From positions 310,001-374,000 of the forward strand of contig CAVTYH010000006.1 in the NCBI GenBank assembly GCA_963738835.1: a stretch of 64,000 nucleotides of DNA, given 5' to 3'. The stretch is from CAVTYH01 sp963738835 (GTDB lineage Bacteria; Planctomycetota; Planctomycetia; Pirellulales; JADZDJ01). The notes under the pieces are model-generated. The model saw nothing but the letters and a program-made list of their open reading frames with translations. It ran no database searches and was not told where the DNA came from. Positions 44,563 through 52,194 of the stretch are shown in pieces. Position 1 is the first letter of the stretch, and each line of letters starts with the position of its first letter. A program made the translations under genes and the position numbers.

Positions 44563-47178
44563 TCATGCCTTCAGCAGTCGAGCGATGCTCGCGCTGGCTG
44601 CCTGGAGGGCGTCTGGCACCTTATCCGGCAACCGGCCGCCGGCTTGGGCCATGTCGGGTTTGCCGCCGCCGCGGCCGCCGACAGCTTCGGCGGCCGATTT
44701 GATCCATTCGCCAGCGCTCAGGCCACGGTCCACCAAATCGCGCGTGAGACCGGCGATGATGGTGACTTTGTCCTCATCGCGGCTGGCGAGCATAATGGCC
44801 GCGGGACTGGTTTTGCGACGCACCAGATCGATCAATTCGCGCATCGCGCTGGCTTCGGCGCCCGGCACTTCGGTAATGATGACGCTGACGCCGCCAATTT
44901 TTGTGGCGCATTCGATCAGTTTCTCCGGCGCAAAATCGCCGCTCTTGGGACCCGCCGCCACTTGCTTCTTCAGCTCGCGCACTTCTTTCGCCAGCACCGC
45001 CACGCGGTGTGGCACCTCGCCAACTGGCACGCGCAGCGCCGCCGCGATTTCAGCCAGCACTGTTTGATCATCGCGTGCTTTGGCCAATGCAGCGCGACCC
45101 GTCAAAGCCACAATTCGCCGTGTTCCGGCAGCGACACTTTCTTCGCTGGTAATGCGGAACAGTCCAATCTGTCCGGTGCTGGTGACATGTGTGCCGCCGC
45201 ACAACTCCTTGCTGAAATCGCCCATGCTGACCATCCGCACCACGTCGGGGTACTTTTCTCCGAACAGCATCATGGCGCCGGCCTTGCGAGCTTCGGCAAT
45301 CGGCAAATGCGTCCAGCCGACTGCTTCCGCAGCCAGCACACGGTCGTTCACATCATCTTCAATTTTCGCCAGCGTTTCGCGATCGACCGACGACGGATTG
45401 GCGAAATCGAACCGCAACCAGTCGTCGTCAACTTTCGAGCCCTGCTGCTGGGCATGTTTGCCAAGATTTTTTTGCAGCGCGTAGTGCAGCACGTGCGTGG
45501 CCGAATGGGCGCGGTGAATCCCAGCCCGCCGCTGGATGTTGACTTTGGCGGTCACGTTCAGACCCAGTTTCAGCACGCCGTCGCGCAAATGTCCGCGATG
45601 CAAGATGAATCCTTTTTCACGCTGCGTATCGGTCACTTCGAAGCGGAAGCCGGTGCCGACGATTTCTCCGGTGTCGCCCACCTGCCCGCCCGATTCGCCG
45701 TAGAACGGCGTTTGATCGAGCACCACCGTGACCGGTTGCGCGTGCCCGATTTCGTCCATCACTTCGCACAGATGATCTTGTGCGATGATGCCCACCACCT
45801 TCGCCGGCGACTCGGTCATTTCATAACCGAGAAACTTCGTTGGCTCCATCGCCTTGGCCAAGCTATCGACCGGGCTGTGCGTGAAGACGTCGGCCACTTT
45901 GCCGCCGCCGCTCTCCAAGCCGTGCTCTTCCATCGCCGCTTTGAAACCGGCCCAATCAAGCTGCAAGTTTCGCTCCGCGCCAATCTGTTCCAGCAATTCC
46001 GGTGGGAAGCCGTAGGTCGTGTAAAGATCGGCCGCTTCTTTGCCTGCAATCAGCGAACGACCTTCTTTTTTCATGCCGTCGAACAACCGATCGATGCGGT
46101 TAAGGCCGCTGTCGATGGTACGCAAAAAATTCTCTTCTTCGCTGGCGATGATTTTGGAAACGCGCTCTACCGTGGTCTGCAATTCCGGATACGGCTGTTT
46201 CATCACCTCGGCCACGGCACTCACTAGTTTGTGCAAAAACGGATCGTGCACACCCATCTGATGGCCGTCGAGCACTGCACGACGCAACAGACGCTTGATC
46301 ACGTAGCCTTGTTTCTTTGGCCCAGGCACAACTTCCTCATGCACGGCGAAGGTGCAAGCCCGCACGTGATCGGCAATGCGGCGCAAACGGCGACCGTTGT
46401 CCGATTTAGGATCGTATTTCTGGCCGCACACCGCCGCTGCCGCTTCGACAATCGGCCGCAAAATATCGATGTGAAAATTCGTATCGACGCCTTGCATCAC
46501 CGCGGCCATGCGCTCCAGCCCCATGCCGGTGTCGATGTTTTTGCTGGGCAGCGGCCGCAAGTTCTTCGGTGGTTCGCCCACGCGGTTGAACTGCGTGAAC
46601 ACCAGATTCCAAATTTCCACTTCGCCGCCGCTGGGCACGTGGAAAAAAATCTCGCTGCATGGGCCGCACACTCCATCGGGGCCTTTACTGGGTGCGCCGG
46701 CGGGCCAGAAGTTATCGTTTTCGCCCATCCGCTGGATTTTTTCCGTCGGCAATTTGATCTCATCCTGCCAAATTTTGTACGCTTCGTCGTCATCTTGATA
46801 AACCGAGACCGATAGCCGGTCTGCCGGAATGTTCATCCATTTCTTAGTGGTCAAAAATTCCCACGCCCAGTGGATGGCATCGCGTTTGAAATAATCGCCA
46901 AAGCTGAAGTTGCCTAGCATCTCGAAAAACGTGTGATGAAACGCCGTGCGGCCGACGTTGTCGATATCGCCGGTGCGCAGGCACTTCTGGCACGTGGTGG
47001 CCCGGGTGAATTCCAGTTTGCACTTCCCGAGGAAGTGATCTTTGAACTGGTTCATGCCGGCCGGCGTGAACAGCACGGACGGATCCCACCGCGGCACCAG
47101 CACATCGCTGGGCCGCCGCGTGCAGCCTTTGGATTCAAAGAAGGCGAGATATTTTTCACGAATTTCGTCGGTCTTCAT
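44563..47178 (-). CDS. alaS: Alanyl-tRNA synthetase
   Basis: Charges tRNA-Ala. The 871-residue product is intact. Class II motifs are in the N-terminal part (TPAGMNQFKDHFLG, RTAFHHTFFEMLGNFSFGDYF, GMGLERMAAVMQG). The editing domain carries HSATH and the zinc site with CGGTHV. The C-terminal DHHA1-like part with GGRGGGKPDMAQAGG is present. It lies between recA and DUF1028. The absence of frameshifts over 2.6 kb contrasts with the tig region. Confidence 0.97.
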   Translation of the reverse strand: MKTDEIREKYLAFFESKGCTRRPSDVLVPRWDPSVLFTPAGMNQFKDHFLGKCKLEFTRATTCQKCLRTGDIDNVGRTAFHHTFFEMLGNFSFGDYFKRDAIHWAWEFLTTKKWMNIPADRLSVSVYQDDDEAYKIWQDEIKLPTEKIQRMGENDNFWPAGAPSKGPDGVCGPCSEIFFHVPSGGEVEIWNLVFTQFNRVGEPPKNLRPLPSKNIDTGMGLERMAAVMQGVDTNFHIDILRPIVEAAAAVCGQKYDPKSDNGRRLRRIADHVRACTFAVHEEVVPGPKKQGYVIKRLLRRAVLDGHQMGVHDPFLHKLVSAVAEVMKQPYPELQTTVERVSKIIASEEENFLRTIDSGLNRIDRLFDGMKKEGRSLIAGKEAADLYTTYGFPPELLEQIGAERNLQLDWAGFKAAMEEHGLESGGGKVADVFTHSPVDSLAKAMEPTKFLGYEMTESPAKVVGIIAQDHLCEVMDEIGHAQPVTVVLDQTPFYGESGGQVGDTGEIVGTGFRFEVTDTQREKGFILHRGHLRDGVLKLGLNVTAKVNIQRRAGIHRAHSATHVLHYALQKNLGKHAQQQGSKVDDDWLRFDFANPSSVDRETLAKIEDDVNDRVLAAEAVGWTHLPIAEARKAGAMMLFGEKYPDVVRMVSMGDFSKELCGGTHVTSTGQIGLFRITSEESVAAGTRRIVALTGRAALAKARDDQTVLAEIAAALRVPVGEVPHRVAVLAKEVRELKKQVAAGPKSGDFAPEKLIECATKIGGVSVIITEVPGAEASAMRELIDLVRRKTSPAAIMLASRDEDKVTIIAGLTRDLVDRGLSAGEWIKSAAEAVGGRGGGKPDMAQAGGRLPDKVPDALQAASASIARLLKA

Positions 47179-47387
47179 GGGCGGAAATTCATCACGGAGT
47201 CGCGGAAATACGGAGAGGAAAACGCGGCATCACAAGCCACAAGCGATCGAATGGACCATCATATCGGTCCACGCAAGAACCGACTAGCGCACCAGCCAGT
47301 CGGTTCGCGTGCCTTATCGCGATTGAGCAATTGAAAAGCCCAGGGTTGCAAACCCTGGGCCTGGATGCGGTTTCCTTCGGTGTGTTA

Positions 47388-48479
47388 CTATTCTTCTCCG
47401 CCCGCGGCGACGACAGGCACAAAGCCGGCGGCCAGAATCTTCTCTCTTAATTCTGCCACTAGCTTGGGGTTGTCCGCAAAAAATTGCCGCACCTTTTCGC
47501 GACCTTGACCAAGGTGCGTTTCGCCGTACTTGAACCACGCTCCGGAGCGGATGACGAGCTTCTGAGCCAGCGCCAGATCGAGCACATCGCCTTCGTAGCT
47601 GATGCCATTAGCGTGCAGCATGTCGAACTCGGCCACGCGGAACGGCGGCGCCACTTTGTTTTTCACCACTTTGGCCCGCACACGCTGGCCAATCACGTCT
47701 TCGCCGTCTTTCAGTTGGCCGATGCGCCGCACGTCAATCCGGCACGAGGAATAAAATTTCAGCGCCCGGCCGCCCGGCGTGGTTTCCGGGCTGCCAAACA
47801 TCACGCCAATTTTCTCGCGAATCTGATTGATGAAGATCACGCACGTTTTGCTCTTGGAAATGGCCCCGGTCAATTTGCGCATCGCCTGGCTCATCAGCCG
47901 GGCTTGCAAACCGACGTGCGAGTCGCCCATTTCGCCATCCAATTCTTTCTGCGGCACCAGGGCGGCGACCGAATCAATGACGATAATATCGACCGCGTTG
48001 CTCTTGATCAGCATCTCGGTAATGTTCATTGCCTCTTCGCCGCTGCCCGGCTGACTGACCAGCAGCGTTTCCAAATTCACGCCCAGCTTCTTGGCCCAGG
48101 TGGGGTCCAAGGCATGCTCGGCATCAATAAACGCCGCGATGCCGCCTCCATTCTGAGCGCGGGCCACGGCATGCAGTGCTAGCGTCGTTTTGCCGCTCGA
48201 TTCGGGGCCGAAGATTTCGATGATGCGTCCCTTGGGCAGCCCCAGCCCGCCGAGGGCTAAATCGAGCGACAGGCTGCCGGTCGGAATGCCTTGCACGCGG
48301 GTGGTGCCGCTTTCGGCTCCCAGCGGCATGATCGAGCCTTCGCCGAAGGCCTTTTCAATCTGGGCGATGGTCGTTTTCAAGCCCGGATGATCTGCCAGCG
48401 GATCGTGCCCACTTTTGGCGGCCGCCTTGGTCGATTTTCCTTCGGCCGATTTTTCCGGCAGTGTTTCTTTCTTAGCCAT
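47388..48479 (-). CDS. recA: Recombinase A
   Basis: The central DNA-strand-exchange protein and SOS co-protease. The start is ATG 48479 (MAKKETLPEKS); an ATG at 48509 is also in frame. The Walker A GPESSGKTTLALH, the VIDSVAAL strand with MSQAMRKLTG, and the NQIREKIGVMFGSPETTPGG loop are intact, and the product is about 363 residues. A 23-residue charged N-terminal extension precedes the usual start. It is followed by alaS on the same strand 209 bases away. Confidence 0.97.
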   Translation of the reverse strand: MAKKETLPEKSAEGKSTKAAAKSGHDPLADHPGLKTTIAQIEKAFGEGSIMPLGAESGTTRVQGIPTGSLSLDLALGGLGLPKGRIIEIFGPESSGKTTLALHAVARAQNGGGIAAFIDAEHALDPTWAKKLGVNLETLLVSQPGSGEEAMNITEMLIKSNAVDIIVIDSVAALVPQKELDGEMGDSHVGLQARLMSQAMRKLTGAISKSKTCVIFINQIREKIGVMFGSPETTPGGRALKFYSSCRIDVRRIGQLKDGEDVIGQRVRAKVVKNKVAPPFRVAEFDMLHANGISYEGDVLDLALAQKLVIRSGAWFKYGETHLGQGREKVRQFFADNPKLVAELREKILAAGFVPVVAAGGEE

Positions 48480-49061
48480 GCGATTGTTCGTTTTAACGGC
48501 GGTGACCATAAAAAGTGCATCCTTTATGCCGCAGAACCCTTAAAAGTGCAAGCTGGCGCGGGTGCCTGCGAACCGCCCGGCCCAGCTAAATTGCCGTCTC
48601 CAACTCCACCGGTTAGTGGACCCTTGAACAGTATATCGGACGCTGCGGAAGAATCAAGTAGGGAATTTTGCATTCTTTTGCGGTCGTCGTCCCCGAACCC
48701 ATTTAGCCCCCGGTGACCCCACCACGGGGCAATGCGGCCGGATGATGCCGAAATTCTGCATTTGCCAAGGATCGCCTCTTCACACAAAAAAAAGCTGGAA
48801 AACGGGAAAAACCGACCAAAACGGACGAAAACGGTGAAAAACGTTCAAAAACCGTCGAACCCGGCACTTTTGCCTCACTCGCCAAACCACCGGCGGTAAT
48901 CTTCCGCGATTTTGCGTCAACCGCACAATCCGACAACTCGTGCGGCATGTATACTTTTGTCCATATTACAAAAACTAGTCTACCAAACGACTGGCCCATT
49001 TTCCAAGTGCTTTTGGTACGGGCGCAGGGCTTTTCACTTTTTCAAACTAGAGAGTTTTGTC

Positions 49062-49114
49062 AGGGTGGCACGCTCTGACGTAAGGAAGGGCGTGCTTTGA
49101 GCTTCCATCACGCC
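49062..49114. repeat. AGGGTGGCACG half repeat
   Basis: AGGGTGGCACGCTCTGACG then an inner GGGCGTGC and ATCACGCCC pair. Related to the full inverted repeat at 33597-33680. Confidence 0.45.
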
Positions 49115-49123
49115 CTTCGAGTA

Positions 49124-49218
49124 GGGTGGCCGGAGTCGACGGGCAGTGCGCTTCATGGTCTCTGAGCCCCCGGAATTTCACGCTGCTGGGGGCTCCCTTC
49201 GGTCGACCCCAGCCACCC
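49124..49218. repeat. 95-base structured repeat, copy 1 (inverted)
   Basis: On the minus strand it reads GGGTGGCTGGGGTCG, then GAGCCCCCAGCAGCG, TGAAATT, GGGGGCTC and CCGGCCACCC. The same order occurs at 51986-52080 on the plus strand. The arms GAGCCCCC and GGGGGCTC pair inside, and the ends GGGTGGC and GCCACCC pair outside. Confidence 0.75.
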
Positions 49219-49301
49219 CTAAGTGCAAAAAGCATCACGGCCTGGTACTGGCGCGCTAGAATCTAGCTGGCGACGAAGTGGTCGTGCCGGTGCAGCCAAT
49301 G

Positions 49302-49568
49302 TCAGGCGTTCTCGACCGTGCCGCGTTCACCTTCGAGTTCCACCGAGGTGATTCCGTCGCAGGGGACGTTCATTTTCTTAAACCAGGCGGCCAGCGCCTG
49401 TTTGTCGGGGGCCTCCATCACGCAGACAATCTTGCCCTCGGATAGATTGCAGAAGCTGCGGTAGGGTTTGATGACCGTGTCGTTCTTGGCCGCCTCAGCC
49501 AACTGGTTAACCTGTTCGCGCTTCATCGCACCGGGGGGCAAGGTGTGGTTGCTCATGAACTTTGGCAT
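49302..49568 (-). CDS. DUF4242 family protein
   Basis: An 88-residue protein starting MPKFMSNHTLPPGAMKREQV. The ferredoxin-like pattern of DUF4242 is present: KPYRSFCNLSEGKIVCVMEAPDKQALAAWFKK (in parts) and a final GITSVELEGER strand. Some relatives bind nickel; the residues involved were not verified here. It lies alone, with a decayed leader gene upstream. Confidence 0.8.
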   Translation of the reverse strand: MPKFMSNHTLPPGAMKREQVNQLAEAAKNDTVIKPYRSFCNLSEGKIVCVMEAPDKQALAAWFKKMNVPCDGITSVELEGERGTVENA

Positions 49569-49663
49569 GGAAGTATCCTTCTCAAAAAAATGATGACCAA
49601 ACTGGATGGTTCGTTAGCGTGGGCTGCACGACGATTCAGACTAGCTGTTTGCGCAGATCAGGT

Positions 49664-49729
49664 CAAACAACTGGTAGTATCCAAATAGTGTGGTGCCGGC
49701 AAATCGCGGATGGTGAAGCGGAGACGCAC
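49664..49729 (-). pseudogene. Remnant of an MRLRFTIRD-leader gene
   Basis: GTG 49729 gives MRLRFTIRDLPAPH..., with the first nine residues equal to the leader of the 32531 gene, followed by an unrelated run to a stop at 49664. It lacks the hydrophobic segment and is probably a decayed copy. Confidence 0.45.
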
Positions 49730-49737
49730 GGGGCTCA

Positions 49738-50038
49738 TCAAGTTGTTGGCTCTTGTGACAGTCTCGTCGCTATTCTACGAGCCAAATCTGCAACCATTTG
49801 TTTTGGTCCAAAAAGTCTCATTTGGCCATAGTCCTCAACGCATAGACGTAGGCGACGCCCCCGCAAGCGAAAGCAGACGACCTCCACTTCTCCCGCGGGC
49901 GATCCCCACTCACCCGCATTTCTCTGCGCCAAATTCCTGGAGTGTGGCAATGGCTTCTGGAATTACATTGCGGTCGGGCCAGCTCCCGAGCGTGGCTCGC
50001 CCATAGCCCACGATGCCAAGTAGAAATTCGGTGATATG
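49738..50038 (-). CDS. Small protein of unknown function, frameshifted
   Basis: ATG 50038 (GGAG twelve bases upstream) opens MHITEFLLGIVGYGRATLGS, and in the neighbouring frame the product continues WGSPAGEVEVVCFRLRGRRL, CVEDYGQMRLFGPKQMVADLARR and ends at 49738. One indel near 49912 would join them to about 99 residues. An upstream motif GTTAAACTGTACC resembles the 34-base element seen at 33117. The family is unknown and the call tentative. Confidence 0.4.
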
Positions 50039-50195
50039 CATTTGGTTTGCTCCATACACGGCGGGCTGGGTACAGTTTAACGGGGCGGTTGCGAATTTAG
50101 CAAATCTCAGAGAAGGCCGTTGCTGTGCCAGTGGCTCGTTATCCCGGGATACAGGGCCTTTTTATTGACTCGCCGGCCGCATTAGTGTCGAATCC

Positions 50196-51407
50196 GTGTG
50201 TGTAGTTCGTCGTCGGAACGGCTATTTCAATGGAGCAACCGCCGTGGATGCTAAATACGTTCCTCTGTATTTGCATGCGGGCAACTCAGAAGTTCGTGCT
50301 GCAGCGCACTCTCAGTCCGTCAATCGCATTTGGGCAGCGATAGTGATCGTGCTTTCAGTGCAGCAACTTGCAACACTTGCTTTCGGCGAAGATGCCGTTG
50401 ATAGCCTGAGGGGATCTGCTGAAGTGCAAGGCAAATTGTTCGCGGCGGAACAAGAGTTGAAGTCGGCCAATGCCGAATTCTTGAAGGCTCTACCAACGCT
50501 ACCGGAATACAAAACGCTTCAGGCCGTCGTAGCTGAGTGCGATGCTGACCTTGATGCCGCCCGAGCCAATAATGATACGGCCGGCCTTGACAGGGCCGCC
50601 AAAGCAAAACTAGAAGCCACGAAGCGTCGCGATGTGGTCAGAAGTGAACTGAAAGCCAAGTGGCTCACACCGGCTGAGGCAAAAGTAGCTACGCTGCAAC
50701 GGAAACTGCAAGAATTGACGGATGCCGAATTCGCTGCCAAGGCCGCGCGCTCACTGCAAGACGTGAAGCAATTGGCGCAGGCGGATATCGATTGGGAGGC
50801 CAAGCAATTGGCATTGCCAGACTGGAAGTGTCCTTTTGAACTCAAAGGGGACAGGCTGGGCATGCCCTTAGATATGTTTAAAAGAAAATATGTGCGCACG
50901 ATCGCGGGAGATTCCCGGACCGCCCCATTCTGTTCCGATGCAGACCCTGGCAAGGATAACGTGTCTTTGTTTTATAAGGCCGACGAAGGGAAGGCCGGTA
51001 TAGTTAAGGCAAGCGCTACTTATCCGTTCGAGGCGAACGGCGCTCACCCTAATCGCCCCACGATTGCCGGTGTTCCGACTGACACGTACATTTATTCGTT
51101 TGTTGACGGACAGCTATATCGAATAACGATTTTCTTTCCCCAGAAGAACTTTGCGCAAGTGGCGGCGTCGATGAAGACCAAGTACGGTGATCCGTGGCGG
51201 ACAGAAACCAAAACCTACCAAAATGACTTTGGGGTAAATTTCGAGGGCGATGTACTTATGTGGCAAAAACCTGTGTCGCATATGAAACTAACACAGCGAG
51301 CGGGCAACCTGGAGCAGTCGTCGTTGAATCTGGAGCACGACGCATTGTTAAATACCGCACGCAAACGTCTTAACGCTGTCGGCAAGTCACATGCAGATGA
51401 CCTCTAG
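50196..51407 (+). CDS. Secreted or anchored coiled-coil protein
   Basis: A 403-residue protein. From GTG 50196 about 40 residues precede a hydrophobic segment at 45-63 (IWAAIVIVLSVQQLATLAFG), probably a signal peptide or anchor. Residues 70-200 form long charged helices rich in Ala, Glu and Lys (AAEQELKSANAEFLKAL, AKVATLQRKLQELTDAEFAAKAARSL). The C-terminal 150 residues are beta-rich (YIYSFVDGQLYRITIFFPQ, SMKTKYGDPWRTETKTY). The last part resembles planctomycete proteins of unknown function. A start nearer the hydrophobic segment is possible. Confidence 0.65.
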   Translation: MCVVRRRNGYFNGATAVDAKYVPLYLHAGNSEVRAAAHSQSVNRIWAAIVIVLSVQQLATLAFGEDAVDSLRGSAEVQGKLFAAEQELKSANAEFLKALPTLPEYKTLQAVVAECDADLDAARANNDTAGLDRAAKAKLEATKRRDVVRSELKAKWLTPAEAKVATLQRKLQELTDAEFAAKAARSLQDVKQLAQADIDWEAKQLALPDWKCPFELKGDRLGMPLDMFKRKYVRTIAGDSRTAPFCSDADPGKDNVSLFYKADEGKAGIVKASATYPFEANGAHPNRPTIAGVPTDTYIYSFVDGQLYRITIFFPQKNFAQVAASMKTKYGDPWRTETKTYQNDFGVNFEGDVLMWQKPVSHMKLTQRAGNLEQSSLNLEHDALLNTARKRLNAVGKSHADDL

Positions 51408-51564
51408 TACATCCTGCTAACTTTTCCGGCCATTTTCTCCACAAGACAAACACCGTGCCGCCAGCCCAAAGCAGTGTATCGCGGCGGCAGGCAATGAGTG
51501 CCCCGCGCGGCTGGTACTCGCTTGTCACGACAGCCAAATCAACAGTGGTGAAGCGGAGCCGCAT
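51370..51564 (-). pseudogene. Remnant of an MRLRFT-leader gene
   Basis: A short frame beginning MRLRFTTVDLAVVTSEYQPRG at 51564. The leader resembles that of the 32531 gene, but the hydrophobic run and downstream body are missing. It follows the 77-residue membrane gene by 26 bases, the same order as 32757-32531. Confidence 0.45.
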
Positions 51565-51589
51565 TGCAGGAGCATTTTTGTCGATAGCC

Positions 51590-51823
51590 CTACGACCAGC
51601 TTGCGTGCCTGTCGACCCAACGGAGCGGAAAATAGTAGGCCAGAGCTACCAGGACGAAAACGATGGCAGCAACAAACCCCCGGCGATCAACAATGCCGTA
51701 GGCCAAAAAGCCTGCGGCGATCGCTACGGATACCCAGACGAAGAACCACGCCAGCCCCCGGTGCTTAATCCCTAACAAACTGATTCGCACGAACATCGGC
51801 CACTGGCTTCGGTCGGGAGCCAT
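51590..51823 (-). CDS. Small membrane protein
   Basis: A 77-residue protein starting MAPDRSQWPMFVRISLLGIKH, with hydrophobic segments at about residues 25-42 and 50-65 and the ending RWVDRHASW. I recognise the pattern from small planctomycete proteins encoded next to leader-type genes; the function is unknown. Confidence 0.6.
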   Translation of the reverse strand: MAPDRSQWPMFVRISLLGIKHRGLAWFFVWVSVAIAAGFLAYGIVDRRGFVAAIVFVLVALAYYFPLRWVDRHASWS

Positions 51824-52194
51824 TTGAGAGCCTCAATTTTCCTCGATGAAGAATACGTGCCGACTGCTCTGCTTGAATGTGAAGAGCTTCTGCGTTTGGC
51901 AACTACCGCGTCACCTATAGTCTATCGTGCTCATCCTCAAGTTCTTCAGGTTATCGGCGCAAAAGCCGTGTTTGCCGCGCTCGTCGGGTGGCTGGAGACG
52001 AACGCAGTGAGCCCCCAGCAGCGTGAAATTCAGGGGGCTCGGAGACGACGAAGCGTCGTGCCTTTCGACCCCGGCCACTCAATCAAACTGATCCAAACTG
52101 ACCCACTACCCCCTTTCGAAGTTTTTTGTACAGTGGCAGGAGGATTGTATGATACAGCCAGTTTGGACTTAAACTCTTCGCTGAGGGCGAAACC
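51824..52194. other. Divergent region with structured repeat
   Basis: About 370 bases holding the 95-base repeat at 51986-52080 and, at 52095-52117, AAACTGACCCACTACCCCC, a weak match to the 34-base element, 80-100 bases before the WD40 gene. No gene was recognised. Confidence 0.5.
51986..52080. repeat. 95-base structured repeat, copy 2
   Basis: GGGTGGCTGGAGACGAACG, GAGCCCCCAGCAGCGTGAAA, GGGGGCTCGGAGACG and CCCCGGCCACTC. It aligns base for base, with few differences, to the complement of 49124-49218. Confidence 0.75.

Larger units (their letters stand above)
48510..49301. other. Gene-free region upstream of recA
   Basis: About 790 bases without a convincing gene. It includes an A-rich stretch (48780-48860, repeated AAAACGG/GAAAAAC words), the half repeat at 49062-49114 and the 95-base repeat at 49124-49218. 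The recA promoter should lie near 48510-48700, but no operator could be identified. Confidence 0.5.

Noticed and set aside
44341..46227. A 628-codon open frame opposite alaS
   Set aside because: It is the complement of a conserved alaS gene; the translated product has no recognisable domain and the composition of a shadow frame.
48703..48999. A 98-residue frame upstream of recA
   Set aside because: Its content is low-complexity and it has no ribosome site or homology that I recognise.
49124..52080. An insertion sequence between the 95-base inverted copies
   Set aside because: No transposase or reverse transcriptase is present between them.
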